DNA of 64,000 bases from positions 55,760 to 119,759 of the forward strand of contig DATHWW010000014.1 of NCBI GenBank assembly GCA_035460165.1, in the 5' to 3' direction. Below the pieces are notes generated by a model. It had not been told where the DNA came from. It saw only the letters and a list, made by a program, of their open reading frames with translations, and searched no databases. Positions within the stretch are counted from its first letter, which is position 1. Each line of letters begins with the position of its first letter. Of the stretch, positions 53,376 to 62,946 are shown one piece after another. The DNA comes from MM2 sp035460165. GTDB lineage: Bacteria > Pseudomonadota > Gammaproteobacteria > Burkholderiales > Methylophilaceae. The position numbers and the translations under genes were made by a program.

Positions 53376-54263
53376 CTAGTCGTACCGACGCGCGACCATT
53401 TCCTTGATCAGCGGCGACAGGATCAACTCCATCGCCAAGCCCATCTTGCCACCCGGAACCACGATGGTATTGCGACGGGACATGAAGGAGTCCTTCAGCA
53501 TCGACAGCAAATACTCGAAATCCGCCTTGGCCGGATCGCGGTAGCGGATCACCACGAAGCTTTCGTCCAGCGTCGGAATGTCGCGCGCGACAAACGGGTT
53601 GGAGGTATCCACCGTGGAAACACGCTGGAAGTTGATGTCGGTATTGGAGAACTGCGGACAGATGTATTCGACATAGTCGCGCATGCGGCGCAGGATAGTC
53701 TGCGTCACCGCCTCGGCGGAATAGCCGCGCTCGGCAGTATCGCGATGAATTTTCTGAATCCACTCCAGATTGACGATAGGCACCACGCCGATCAGCAAAT
53801 CGACATATTTGGCGATATTGACCTTATCCGTCACCACGCCGCCATGCAGGCCTTCGTAGAAAAGAATGTCGGAACCCGCCGGGATGTCTTCCCAAGGCGT
53901 GAATTCGCCAGGCTGCAGCTTGCTGCCTAGGCGTGCGTTGAACTCGGTCGCTTCGGTAACACTGTGAACATAATAACGACGCTTGCACATGCCAGTGTCG
54001 CCGTACTGGCGGAAAGTCTCTTCGATTTTGTCGAAATGATTGGCTTCTGGGCCGAAATGGCTGGGCGCGCGTTGGTTATTCTTGTCCGCTTCTTCGACGG
54101 CATCCTTGAATTCGGCACGAGTCAGGCTGTGAAAACTATCGCCTTCCAGAACAGCTGCTTCGATGCTTTCGCGGCGGAAGATCTGCTCGAAAGTGCGTTT
54201 AACCGTTGTCGTACCCGCACCGGAAGATCCGGTGACAGCAATCACGGGATGCTTCTTGGACAT
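53376..54263 (-). CDS. prk: Phosphoribulokinase
   Basis: 295 residues from ATG 54263, chosen because GAGGAG lies eight bases upstream (54278 also in frame). VIAVTGSSGAGTTTVKRTFEQ is the P-loop of the proteobacterial octameric type; VLEGDSFHSLTRAEFK, FYEGLHGGVV with the active acid region, and VVPGGKMGLAMEL follow. It makes ribulose bisphosphate for RuBisCO, so the host probably fixes CO2. Divergent from leuS with a structured leader. Confidence 0.94.
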   Translation of the reverse strand: MSKKHPVIAVTGSSGAGTTTVKRTFEQIFRRESIEAAVLEGDSFHSLTRAEFKDAVEEADKNNQRAPSHFGPEANHFDKIEETFRQYGDTGMCKRRYYVHSVTEATEFNARLGSKLQPGEFTPWEDIPAGSDILFYEGLHGGVVTDKVNIAKYVDLLIGVVPIVNLEWIQKIHRDTAERGYSAEAVTQTILRRMRDYVEYICPQFSNTDINFQRVSTVDTSNPFVARDIPTLDESFVVIRYRDPAKADFEYLLSMLKDSFMSRRNTIVVPGGKMGLAMELILSPLIKEMVARRYD

Positions 54264-54283
54264 GGGGGTTCTCCTCAAAATTT

Positions 54284-54310
54284 GCGCCTGATCAGAAACC
54301 TGTCAGGCGC
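54284..54310 (-). promoter_or_regulatory. Inverted repeat in the prk leader
   Basis: GCGCCTGA - 11 bases - TCAGGCGC, a perfect 8-bp dyad that ends eight bases before the prk ribosome-binding site. It could be a leader hairpin or an operator for a CbbR-like regulator. Confidence 0.6.
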
Positions 54311-54324
54311 GGCGTTTGTGCTCT

Positions 54325-54345
54325 AGAGCCGATTGCTGAGGCTCT
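54325..54345 (-). promoter_or_regulatory. Second inverted repeat in the prk leader
   Basis: AGAGCC - 9 bases - GGCTCT, between the predicted prk start point and the first dyad. Confidence 0.5.
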
Positions 54346-54357
54346 TGTTACGAAATA

Positions 54358-54386
54358 ATTATACGTTAGCTTGGGCAATCAACCAA
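54358..54386 (-). promoter_or_regulatory. Predicted prk promoter
   Basis: Minus-strand TTGGTT (54381-54386), 17-base spacer and a perfect TATAAT (54358-54363). A start near 54351 gives a leader of about 87 bases containing both dyads. Confidence 0.55.
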
Positions 54387-54398
54387 CCAATCGCAAGG

Positions 54399-54404
54399 TA
54401 TAAT
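54399..54404 (+). promoter_or_regulatory. Predicted -10 element for leuS
   Basis: A perfect TATAAT 35 bases before the leuS ATG. No good -35 is present at 16-18 bases. Confidence 0.42.
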
Positions 54405-54439
54405 TTCCCACTTTCCCATAGTCCGATAATCCTATTTCC

Positions 54440-57133
54440 ATGCAATCGCAGTATCTACCCAACGAAATCGAACAGCGCGCCCAACAGCATTGGGAGTCAC
54501 AACGCACATTTACTGCCGTGGTCGACCCGAGCCGGCCCAAGTATTACTGCCTGTCGATGTTCCCTTACCCTTCCGGCAAGTTGCACATGGGCCACGTGCG
54601 CAATTACACCATCGGCGACGTGCTCAGCCGCTATCACCGCATGCGCGGCTATAACGTATTGCAGCCCATGGGCTGGGACGCCTTCGGCCTGCCCGCCGAA
54701 AACGCAGCGATCCAGAACAAGGTACCGCCGGCACAATGGACCTACGACAACATCGCCTACATGAAGAAACAGTTGCAGTCGCTGGGCTTCGCGATCGACT
54801 GGTCGCGTGAGCTGGCGACCTGCAAGCCAGACTACTACAAGTGGAACCAATGGCTGTTCCTGCGCATGCTGGAAAAAGGTATCGCCTACAAGAAGACGCA
54901 GGTCGTGAATTGGGACCCGGTGGATCAAACCGTGCTCGCCAACGAGCAGGTCATCGACGGCCGCGGCTGGCGCACCGGAGCACTGGTCGAAAAGCGCGAA
55001 ATCCCCGGCTACTACTTCGGCATTACGCAATATGCGGAAGAGTTGCTGGCCGACCTCGACAAACTGCCGGGCTGGCCGGAGCGCGTGCGCACGATGCAGG
55101 CCAACTGGATCGGCAAGAGCGTGGGCATGCGCTTCGCGTTCCCCTATGAGCTGGACGGCAAGCCGGAGCAACTGTGGGTTTTCACCACCCGCATCGATAC
55201 CGTAATGGGCGTTAGCTATTGCGCAGTGGCGGCGGAACACCCGCTGGCTGCGCGCGCAGCGCGCGACAACCCGGAATTGGCGGCCTTTATCGAAAAATGC
55301 AAGCATGGTTCGGTGATGGAAGCCGACCTCGCCACGATGGAAAAGGAAGGCATGGATACCGGCCTTACCGTCACCCATCCGCTCACCGGCGAGGCGGTGC
55401 CGGTATGGGTGGCCAATTACGTGCTGATGAGCTACGGCGATGGCGCGGTGATGGCGGTGCCGGCGCACGACGAACGTGACTTCGCCTTCGCGCAGAAATA
55501 CACGCTGCCGATCAAGCCGGTGATCCTGCCGGCCGGCTGGAACGAGGCGCCAGCCGCCGTGATCGACGCCAACCACGCCGCTCCGCACGAAGTAGGCGAG
55601 CCGCTGGCGTTCACGCCGGCAATGCAGATCGCCGATGGCAACACCATCCTGGACTGGCACCAGTGGTCGGACGTGTTCGCGCAGTATGGGGTGCTGTTCA
55701 ACTCTGGCCGCTACGACGGCATGAACTTCGAACAGGCCTTCGATGCCATCGCTGCCGACCTCGGCGCGCAGAACCTAGGCGGGCCTAAGACGCAGTTCCG
55801 CCTGCGCGACTGGGGCGTTTCGCGCCAGCGCTACTGGGGCTGCCCCATTCCCATTATTCACTGCGAGACCTGCGGCGACGTGCCGGTGCCCGATGATCAA
55901 CTGCCGGTGGTGCTGCCGGAAGACTGCGTGCCGGATGGCTCCGGCAACCCGCTCAATAAACGCGCCGATTTCCTCAATTGCACCTGCCCCAAGTGCGGCG
56001 GAATAGCGAAACGCGAAACCGACACCATGGACACCTTCGTCGACTCCAGCTGGTATTACGCGCGCTACGCCAGCAAGTTTGGCCAGGATGCGATGGCGGA
56101 CGCCGAAACCAACTACTGGATGCCGGTGGACCAATATATCGGCGGTATTGAGCACGCCATCCTGCACCTGCTCTACTCGCGTTTCTGGAGCAAGGTGATG
56201 CGCGACATGGGCCTGGTCGATTACGACGAACCGTTCGCCAACCTGCTGACACAGGGCATGGTGCTGAACCACATCTTCTCGCGCCGCACCGACAAGGGCG
56301 GCATCGGGTATTTCGCGCCGGAAGAGGTCGAACTGGTGCACGACGCCGCCGGCAAGGTATGCGGCGCGAAACTGCTGGCCGACGGCCAGCCGGTGGATTT
56401 CCAGGGCATGGGCACCATGTCCAAGTCCAAACGCAACGGCGTCGACCCGCAGGCATTGATCGAGCAATACGGCGCCGACACGGCGCGTCTGTTCATGATG
56501 TTCGCCGCCCCGCCGGAGCAGACGCTGGAATGGTCGGACAGCGGCGTCGAAGGCGCCCACCGCTTCCTGAAGCGCTTGTGGACATTCGGCAGCGAGTTCG
56601 AAGACATCGGCAGAGAACCGGCCGACCTGACCAACCTGGCGGCAGACGCGAAAAAACTGCGCCACGAGATCCACACCACGCTGAAACAGGCCAACTACGA
56701 CCTCGGCCGCTTTCAGTTCAACACCGTGGTTTCCGCGACGATGAAGATGCTCAATGCGCTGGAAAAAGCCGGCAAGGAACCGGCCAGTCGCGCCGTCATT
56801 GGTGAAAGCCTGTCCATCCTGCTGCGCCTGCTGTCGCCCATCACGCCGCATATCTGCCATGCCCTGTGGAGCGAACTGGGTTACGATGGCGGCATCCTCG
56901 CCGCTGCGTGGCCCGAACCGGATGCGGCAGCTCTGGTGCAGGATGAAATCGAGATGGTGATCCAGGTCAACGGCAAGCTGCGCGGCAGCGTGATCGTCGC
57001 CAAGGACATGGAACGCACCGTCATCGAAAAGCTTGCGGTCGAACAGCCATGCGTGCAAAAACACCTGGAAGGTGTCGGCATCAAGAAGGTCATCGTCGTC
57101 CCGGGCAAACTGATCAACGTCGTCGTAGGGTAA
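54440..57133 (+). CDS. leuS: Leucyl-tRNA synthetase
   Basis: 897 residues, class Ia synthetase. The HIGH-type motif is in PYPSGKLHMGHVRNY (about 42-56), the CP1 editing domain spans about 225-420 with TVTHPLTGEAVPVWV and AVPAHDERDF, and KMSKS is GTMSKSKRNG (about 658-667). The C-terminal anticodon-binding region is complete. First gene of a seven-gene block to rlmH. Confidence 0.97.
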   Translation: MQSQYLPNEIEQRAQQHWESQRTFTAVVDPSRPKYYCLSMFPYPSGKLHMGHVRNYTIGDVLSRYHRMRGYNVLQPMGWDAFGLPAENAAIQNKVPPAQWTYDNIAYMKKQLQSLGFAIDWSRELATCKPDYYKWNQWLFLRMLEKGIAYKKTQVVNWDPVDQTVLANEQVIDGRGWRTGALVEKREIPGYYFGITQYAEELLADLDKLPGWPERVRTMQANWIGKSVGMRFAFPYELDGKPEQLWVFTTRIDTVMGVSYCAVAAEHPLAARAARDNPELAAFIEKCKHGSVMEADLATMEKEGMDTGLTVTHPLTGEAVPVWVANYVLMSYGDGAVMAVPAHDERDFAFAQKYTLPIKPVILPAGWNEAPAAVIDANHAAPHEVGEPLAFTPAMQIADGNTILDWHQWSDVFAQYGVLFNSGRYDGMNFEQAFDAIAADLGAQNLGGPKTQFRLRDWGVSRQRYWGCPIPIIHCETCGDVPVPDDQLPVVLPEDCVPDGSGNPLNKRADFLNCTCPKCGGIAKRETDTMDTFVDSSWYYARYASKFGQDAMADAETNYWMPVDQYIGGIEHAILHLLYSRFWSKVMRDMGLVDYDEPFANLLTQGMVLNHIFSRRTDKGGIGYFAPEEVELVHDAAGKVCGAKLLADGQPVDFQGMGTMSKSKRNGVDPQALIEQYGADTARLFMMFAAPPEQTLEWSDSGVEGAHRFLKRLWTFGSEFEDIGREPADLTNLAADAKKLRHEIHTTLKQANYDLGRFQFNTVVSATMKMLNALEKAGKEPASRAVIGESLSILLRLLSPITPHICHALWSELGYDGGILAAAWPEPDAAALVQDEIEMVIQVNGKLRGSVIVAKDMERTVIEKLAVEQPCVQKHLEGVGIKKVIVVPGKLINVVVG

Positions 57134-57136
57134 ACC

Positions 57137-57667
57137 ATGAAACTCACGTCACTGCACTCGCACATTGCTTACCGTAATCTGCTGCTCGCCTTCTGCCTGC
57201 TGGCGCTTGCCGCCTGCGGCTTCCAGTTGCGCGGTATGACGGAAATGGGGTTCAAGAAGCTGTACCTGCAAAAAAGCAATTCGTCCGTTCTGGCCAAAGA
57301 GTTGCGGCGCTCCCTGATCAGCAGTGGCGTGGAAGTCGTGGCGACGCCCGAAGAAGCGGAAATGCTGCTGGAATTGTCGGGAGAATCGACCGAAAAGAAC
57401 ATTCTCTCGCTGTCCGGCGGCGGCAAGGTGCGCGAGTACGAACTGATCTATCGCGTAACCATACGTCTGCGCGAAGCGTCGAGCGAACTGTGGGGAACAC
57501 CGCAACTCATCGAGCAACGCCGCGACTACTCCTATGACGATACGCAACTGCTCGCCAAGGAAGGCGAAGAGGCTCGGCTCTACAGCGACATGCGCAGCGA
57601 CTCCGCGCGTGAAATCCTGCGCCGCTTGAACGCGATCAACACCGGCAAGCCGAAGGCCGCCAATTAG
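57137..57667 (+). CDS. lptE: LPS-assembly lipoprotein LptE
   Basis: 176 residues. A lipoprotein signal ends in LLALAACGFQLRG, with the lipidated Cys at about 30. TEMGFKKLYL and the later beta-strands fit LptE, which plugs the LptD barrel. Position between leuS and holA is conserved in beta- and gammaproteobacteria. Confidence 0.92.
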   Translation: MKLTSLHSHIAYRNLLLAFCLLALAACGFQLRGMTEMGFKKLYLQKSNSSVLAKELRRSLISSGVEVVATPEEAEMLLELSGESTEKNILSLSGGGKVREYELIYRVTIRLREASSELWGTPQLIEQRRDYSYDDTQLLAKEGEEARLYSDMRSDSAREILRRLNAINTGKPKAAN

Positions 57668-57683
57668 GAGCATGCCGTAAGCC

Positions 57684-58718
57684 GTGCATCTTTCCTTCGA
57701 TCAACTTACTGCGCACCTTGAGCGCGATTTACGTCCGCTCTATATCCTGACCGGAGATGAGCCTCTGGCGCTGAAAGAAGGCGTCGATGCCATCCGCCAG
57801 GCGGCGCGGCGCCAAGGATATGACGAGCGCCTGTCTTACACCGCCGAGCGCTACTTCGACTGGAAGCAGCTGAAAGCCAGCAGCCAGTCGATTTCGCTTT
57901 TCGCCAGCCGGCGCCTGCTCGAACTGCACATCCCCTCCGGCAAGCCGGGCGTCGAAGGCGGCAAGGCCTTGCAAGAGTTCGCCGCCAACCTGCCCGCCGA
58001 CACTGTTGCGCTGATTACGCTGCCCAAGCTGGATAAAACCGGCCAAGGCAGCGCCTGGTTCTCTGCATTGGAAAAAGTTGGCGTCGTCATCCCACTGCAA
58101 ACCGTTGAGATCGAACGTTTGCCGCGCTGGATAGGCAACCGGCTGCAAGCGCAAGGGCAGCAAGTTGACGAAGCGACGCTGGAGTTCCTCGCCAATCAGG
58201 TCGAAGGCAATTTGCTGGCTGCGCACCAGGAAATCCAAAAGCTGGGCCTGCTTTACCCTGCCGGGCCACTGAACCCGGAAGCAGTACGGGAAGCGGTATT
58301 GAATGTTTCGCGCTATGACGTGTTCCAACTGGGAGATGCGTTGCTGGCGGGCGATCCCGCGCGCACCGCAAAGATATTGCAAGGATTGGAAGCCGAAGGC
58401 GCGCAGCCCCTGGCACTACTGGGCGTACTGGCATGGCTGCTGCGCGGCGTCACGCGCGTCAAACTGGCGGAATCGCGCGGCGAAAACTTGGCAAACGCAA
58501 TGCAACAAGCCAAAATCTGGGGAGACCGCCAAGGCCAGGTCAAGCGCATGCTGGCACGTGTCAGCCTGCGGCAGTTGCAGGCGGCCATGCTGAAAATGGC
58601 GGAAATCGACAAGATCTGCAAGGGCATCGCTTCCGGCAAGCCTTGGCTGGAACTTTCGCGCCTGTGCATTGGCCTGGCGCGCGGTGGTACGCGCCGGCAA
58701 GCAGCACGGTCACATTAG
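57684..58718 (+). CDS. holA: DNA polymerase III delta subunit
   Basis: 344 residues from GTG 57684. LYILTGDEPLALKEGVDAIR (about 19-38), RLLELHIPSGKPG and the helical C-terminal clamp-loader domain are typical. It opens the beta clamp during loading. Confidence 0.93.
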   Translation: MHLSFDQLTAHLERDLRPLYILTGDEPLALKEGVDAIRQAARRQGYDERLSYTAERYFDWKQLKASSQSISLFASRRLLELHIPSGKPGVEGGKALQEFAANLPADTVALITLPKLDKTGQGSAWFSALEKVGVVIPLQTVEIERLPRWIGNRLQAQGQQVDEATLEFLANQVEGNLLAAHQEIQKLGLLYPAGPLNPEAVREAVLNVSRYDVFQLGDALLAGDPARTAKILQGLEAEGAQPLALLGVLAWLLRGVTRVKLAESRGENLANAMQQAKIWGDRQGQVKRMLARVSLRQLQAAMLKMAEIDKICKGIASGKPWLELSRLCIGLARGGTRRQAARSH

Positions 58719-58726
58719 GAATGAAC

Positions 58727-59983
58727 ATGGATATCAAGCACTACATGCAACAACTCGGGCAAGGTGCCCGCGCCGCATCGCGAATGATGGCAAAGGCCGA
58801 CACCGGCACCAAGAACCGCGCGCTGCTGGCTATCGCCGCCGCCATTTATCGCGAGAAGGATGCGCTGCTCGCCGCCAATCGCGCAGACATGGAAGCGGCG
58901 CGTGCCGCCGGCCTGGACGCCGCGATGCTCGACCGCCTGGCGCTCTCCGAAAAATCCATCGCCATGATGGCGGAAGGCCTGGAACAGATCGCCTCGCTGC
59001 CCGACCCCATCGGCGAAATCAGCGACCTCAAGTACCGTCCGTCCGGCATCCAGGTCGGCAAGATGCGCGTGCCGCTGGGCGTCATCGGCATCATCTACGA
59101 AGCGCGTCCGAACGTGACGGTAGACGCGGCCGGCCTGTGCCTGAAATCCGGCAATGCCGCCATTTTGCGCGGCGGCTCCGAAGCCATCCATTGCAACCGC
59201 GCCTTGGCCGCACTGGTGCACGAAGGACTGGAGATAGCAGGGTTGCCCAAGGGTGCCGTACAAGTGGTCGAAACCACCGACCGCGCTGCCGTGGGTGAGC
59301 TCATCACGATGAAAGACTACGTGGATGTCATCGTCCCGCGCGGCGGAAAAGGCCTGATCGAGCGCATTTCGAATGAAGCGCGCATCCCGGTGATCAAGCA
59401 TCTGGACGGCAACTGCCACATTTACGTGGACGATGAGGCTGACCTGGCCAAGGCGCTGCGCATTCTCGAAAATTCCAAGACCCAACGCCTCGGCACCTGC
59501 AATACCGCCGAGTCGCTGCTGGTGGCACGCCCGGTCGCCGCCGAGACGCTGCCGCAACTGGCCGGCATGCTCACCGCACTCGGCGTGGAAATCCGCGGCT
59601 GCTCCGAGACACAAGCCTTGGTGCCGCAAGCCAGCATCGCCACGGACGAGGATTACTACACCGAATACCTGGCCGCGATCATTTCGGTCAAGGTAGTGAC
59701 CGGTCTCGACGAAGCGATCGAGCACATCAACAAGTACTCGTCGCAGCACACCGAAGCCATCGTGACCGAGAATTACACCAAGGCGCGACGCTTCTTGCGC
59801 GAAGTGGATTCCAGCAGTGTCATGGTGAATGCCTCGACGCGCTTCGCGGATGGATTCGAGTACGGATTGGGCGCGGAAATCGGCATTTCCACCGACAAGC
59901 TGCACGCACGCGGCCCGGTAGGGCTGGAGGGATTGACCAGCATGAAATACATCGTTCTCGGCGACGGGCAGGTGCGCGCCTAA
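58727..59983 (+). CDS. proA: Gamma-glutamyl phosphate reductase
   Basis: 418 residues from ATG 58727, six bases after AGGA; ATG 58721 is also possible, and the much longer upstream frame lies inside holA. VPLGVIGIIYEARPNVT, LKSGNAAILRGGSEA, and the catalytic cysteine in LGTCNTAESLL (about 263) identify it. Second step of proline synthesis. Confidence 0.95.
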   Translation: MDIKHYMQQLGQGARAASRMMAKADTGTKNRALLAIAAAIYREKDALLAANRADMEAARAAGLDAAMLDRLALSEKSIAMMAEGLEQIASLPDPIGEISDLKYRPSGIQVGKMRVPLGVIGIIYEARPNVTVDAAGLCLKSGNAAILRGGSEAIHCNRALAALVHEGLEIAGLPKGAVQVVETTDRAAVGELITMKDYVDVIVPRGGKGLIERISNEARIPVIKHLDGNCHIYVDDEADLAKALRILENSKTQRLGTCNTAESLLVARPVAAETLPQLAGMLTALGVEIRGCSETQALVPQASIATDEDYYTEYLAAIISVKVVTGLDEAIEHINKYSSQHTEAIVTENYTKARRFLREVDSSSVMVNASTRFADGFEYGLGAEIGISTDKLHARGPVGLEGLTSMKYIVLGDGQVRA

Positions 59984-60658
59984 TTGCATGCCATCGGCAT
60001 TCTGGGCGGCACTTTCGACCCTATCCACTTCGGCCATCTGCGCATGGCGGAAGAGTTGCGCGAAAAAATCGGGCTGGAACGCATACGCTTCATCCCTGCC
60101 GCTATACCGCCGCACCGAGCCAGCCCGCAGATCGAGGCATTTCACCGCGCCGAAATGGTACGGCTCGCGATCGCGGGCAACCCCGCCTTTACGCTGGACA
60201 ACCGCGAACTGGCAAGATCCGGGCCGTCTTACACGTTCGACACGCTGAACGAGCTTCGCGCCGAACTGGGTGCGGACACCCCGCTCTGCCTGCTGATCGG
60301 CAGCGATGTCTACCTTGGATTGCACACATGGCACCGATGGCGCGAATTGCTAGATCTCGCGCATCTCGTCGTCGCCCACCGCCCCGGCACAACGCCGAAA
60401 GAAGACTCCATGTCGCCGGAACTGAGGCAACTATGGCAACAACGTGGCACCCTGCAGCCGGCCGATGTGCAGGTCACGCCCGCAGGACGAATACTGCTGC
60501 TGCCCATCACCGCGCTCGACATTTCCGCCAGCGCGATACGTACGGCATTCATGGAAGGACGCAGCACTCGCTATCTCATTCCGGAAACTGTCCGCACCTA
60601 CATCGAATCACATCATCTTTACGCCAGACAGGCATCAAAGGAACACCATGGAACTTGA
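59984..60658 (+). CDS. nadD: Nicotinate-nucleotide adenylyltransferase
   Basis: 224 residues from TTG 59984, directly after the proA stop; no in-frame ATG is near. IGILGGTFDPIHFGHLRMA (about 4-22) holds the HxGH motif and DISASAIRTAFMEGRS the C-terminal nucleotide motif. NAD synthesis. Overlaps rsfS by 11 bases. Confidence 0.93.
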   Translation: MHAIGILGGTFDPIHFGHLRMAEELREKIGLERIRFIPAAIPPHRASPQIEAFHRAEMVRLAIAGNPAFTLDNRELARSGPSYTFDTLNELRAELGADTPLCLLIGSDVYLGLHTWHRWRELLDLAHLVVAHRPGTTPKEDSMSPELRQLWQQRGTLQPADVQVTPAGRILLLPITALDISASAIRTAFMEGRSTRYLIPETVRTYIESHHLYARQASKEHHGT

Positions 60659-61013
60659 AGCAATGAAAAAAGCAGTCGTCGACGCACTGGAAGACATCAA
60701 GGCGCTCGACATCACCGTGCTGGACGTGTCCAAGCTTACATCGATCACCTCATGCATGATCATCGCCAGTGCCACCTCGACGCGGCATGCCAAATCGCTT
60801 GCGCACAATGTGCAGGTAAAACTGAGAGAAAACGGCGTCACGGCGACCGGCGTTGAAGGCGAGCAGGAAGGCGAATGGGTACTGGTAGACCTGGGCGATA
60901 TCGTCGTCCACATCATGCTGCAAAACACCCGCGACTACTACAACCTGGAGCAGCTCTGGGGCGCCGCTGAAGGCCGCCGCCAGGCCATCGCCAGTAAGCA
61001 GCCAGCCGCCTGA
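60648..61013 (+). CDS. rsfS: Ribosome silencing factor RsfS
   Basis: 121 residues from ATG 60648 with AAAGGA eight bases upstream; longer frames lie in nadD. LDVSKLTSITSCMIIASATS and GEWVLVDLGDIVVHIM define the Iojap/RsfS fold. It binds L14 of the large subunit and blocks joining under starvation. Confidence 0.94.
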   Translation: MELEAMKKAVVDALEDIKALDITVLDVSKLTSITSCMIIASATSTRHAKSLAHNVQVKLRENGVTATGVEGEQEGEWVLVDLGDIVVHIMLQNTRDYYNLEQLWGAAEGRRQAIASKQPAA

Positions 61014-61022
61014 TCCATCGCG

Positions 61023-61496
61023 ATGAAGCTCCGCATCATCGCCGTCGGACACAAGATGCCGGCGTGGGTTGAACAAGGCTGCGCCGAGTACTTGAAACGC
61101 ATGCCGCGCGAAGCCACGGTCGAAATGGTCGAACTCAAGCCGGACAAGCGTGCCGCCGGCAAGGGGGGCGACCAGGTGCGCGAATCCGAAGCGCAGCGCA
61201 TACTCGAAGCCGTTGGACGCGACTATCTGATTGCGCTGGATGAGCGAGGGCAGGAGCCGACCACATTGCAGCTTGCCGACCGCATGCAGCATTGGATGCG
61301 CGACGGACGCGACGTAGCACTGGCGATCGGTGGCGCGGATGGCCTGCACGACAGTGTCAAGCAAGCCGCCGACTGGCAGTGGAGCCTGTCCAAATTGACA
61401 TTGCCGCACGGCATGGTGCGGGTCATGCTGGCAGAGCAGCTCTATCGTGCCTGGTCGGTGCTCAACAACCATCCCTACCACCGTGGCGACCTCTGA
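61023..61496 (+). CDS. rlmH: 23S rRNA (pseudouridine1915-N3)-methyltransferase
   Basis: 157 residues, SPOUT fold. MKLRIIAVGHKMPAWVEQG, LDERGQEPTTLQLADRM, LAIGGADGLHDSV and LAEQLYRAWSVLNNHPYHR (C-terminal knot) are complete. Confidence 0.96.
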   Translation: MKLRIIAVGHKMPAWVEQGCAEYLKRMPREATVEMVELKPDKRAAGKGGDQVRESEAQRILEAVGRDYLIALDERGQEPTTLQLADRMQHWMRDGRDVALAIGGADGLHDSVKQAADWQWSLSKLTLPHGMVRVMLAEQLYRAWSVLNNHPYHRGDL

Positions 61497-62934
61497 TTTA
61501 CGGTATGACGCCGCGCTGGTCTGGTTTCGCCGTGATCTGCGCGACTTCGACCATGCCGCGCTTTACCATGCGTTAAAGAACTCCAATCGCGTCTATTGTG
61601 CGTTTGTATTCGATACCGACATCCTCGACAAGCTCTCGGACAAGGCCGACCGTCGCATCGAATTCATCTGGGAGAGCGTAAAAGAACTGAAGGATGCATT
61701 GCAGGCGCAAGGCGGCGATCTCATCGTGCGCCACGGCCGTGCCAAGGAGGAAATTCCGGCATTGGCTTCCGGGCTGGGCGCCGGCGCGGTCTATACCAAT
61801 CGCGATTACGAACCTGCGGCACAGTCCCGGGATGCAGTCGTTGCGCAGTCTCTGAAGCAGAAAGGTATCGACTTTCATGACTTCAAGGATCAGGTCATTT
61901 TCGAACGGGATGAGATCCTGACACTGGGCGGCAAACCTTATGGCGTATTTACGCCTTATAAGAACACTTGGCTGCGAACGCTCGAAGATTTTTTCGTCCG
62001 TCCCTATCCTATCGCGCCGTATAAATCGCGGCTGGCGAAATATGGAATAGACACGATACCTAGCCTCGAATCGCTGGGTTTCAAGCGCACCAACCTGCAA
62101 ACCCTCCGCATTCCGACCGGCATGAGTGGCGGTGCGATGCTGTTCAAGGACTTCCTGGAGCGCATCCATCATTATAAAAATGTCCGCGATTACCCGAGCG
62201 TCGAGGGCCCCTCCTGCCTGTCAGTGCATTTGCGCTTCGGCACCGTATCGATCCGCCACCTGGCCCGCACCGCCTGGCGCATGGATGGCGGCGGCGCGGA
62301 AACCTGGTTGAACGAACTGATCTGGCGCGATTTCTATTTCCAGATCCTGCATCATTACCCGCAGCTTGCCGAGGGACGCGCTTACAAGCCGGAGTTTGAC
62401 GCGCTGGTCTTTCCAAATGAACGACCGCTATTTGAAGCCTGGTGCGAAGGCCGCACCGGCTATCCGCTAGTCGATGCCGCGATGCGGCAACTCAACCAGA
62501 GCGGATACATGCACAATCGCTTGCGCATGGTGGCCGCCAGCTTTCTGGTGAAAGACCTGCTCGTGGACTGGCGCTGGGGAGAGCGTTACTTCGCGAAAAA
62601 GCTTATCGACTTCGATTTCGCCGCCAACAACGGCGGCTGGCAATGGGCGGCCTCCACCGGCTGCGACGCCCAGCCGTGGTTTCGCATCTTCAACCCGGTG
62701 ACCCAATCGCAAAGATTCGACGGTCAGGGCAAGTTCATCCGTCAATACGTGCCGGAACTGGCCCCGTGCAACGACAAGGAAATCCATGCGCCGTGGCTGA
62801 TGTCCAACGCACGCCAGCAGGCCTTGGGCATAGTCATCGGCCAGGACTATCCAATGCCTGTGGTTGATCATCCAACGCGGCGCGAACGAGCGCTGGCACT
62901 CTATAAAAAGTCCGTTCCGATCGGAGCAGACTGA
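61483..62934 (+). CDS. phrB: Deoxyribodipyrimidine photolyase
   Basis: 483 residues from GTG 61483, overlapping rlmH by 14 bases; no later start fits. LVWFRRDLRDFDHAAL begins the antenna domain. The FAD domain shows FKRIHHYKNVRDYPSV-type entry, LIWRDFYFQILHHYP, NNGGWQWAASTGCDAQPWF (about 384-402) and FNPVTQSQRFDGQGKFIR. A class I CPD photolyase repairing UV dimers with light. It occupies the place where maf often sits. Confidence 0.93.
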   Translation: MATSDLRYDAALVWFRRDLRDFDHAALYHALKNSNRVYCAFVFDTDILDKLSDKADRRIEFIWESVKELKDALQAQGGDLIVRHGRAKEEIPALASGLGAGAVYTNRDYEPAAQSRDAVVAQSLKQKGIDFHDFKDQVIFERDEILTLGGKPYGVFTPYKNTWLRTLEDFFVRPYPIAPYKSRLAKYGIDTIPSLESLGFKRTNLQTLRIPTGMSGGAMLFKDFLERIHHYKNVRDYPSVEGPSCLSVHLRFGTVSIRHLARTAWRMDGGGAETWLNELIWRDFYFQILHHYPQLAEGRAYKPEFDALVFPNERPLFEAWCEGRTGYPLVDAAMRQLNQSGYMHNRLRMVAASFLVKDLLVDWRWGERYFAKKLIDFDFAANNGGWQWAASTGCDAQPWFRIFNPVTQSQRFDGQGKFIRQYVPELAPCNDKEIHAPWLMSNARQQALGIVIGQDYPMPVVDHPTRRERALALYKKSVPIGAD

Positions 62935-62946
62935 CAGGAGGCCGTC

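Noticed and set aside
54497..57064. Long antisense frames (387 and 429 residues) opposite leuS
   Set aside because: His- and Gln-rich products typical of reverse-strand reading of GC-rich genes.
58433..58726. N-terminal extension of proA
   Set aside because: Covers the end of holA out of frame and has no similarity to ProA.
58715..60334. 539-residue antisense frame opposite proA and nadD
   Set aside because: Spans two genuine genes on the other strand and has no recognisable domain.
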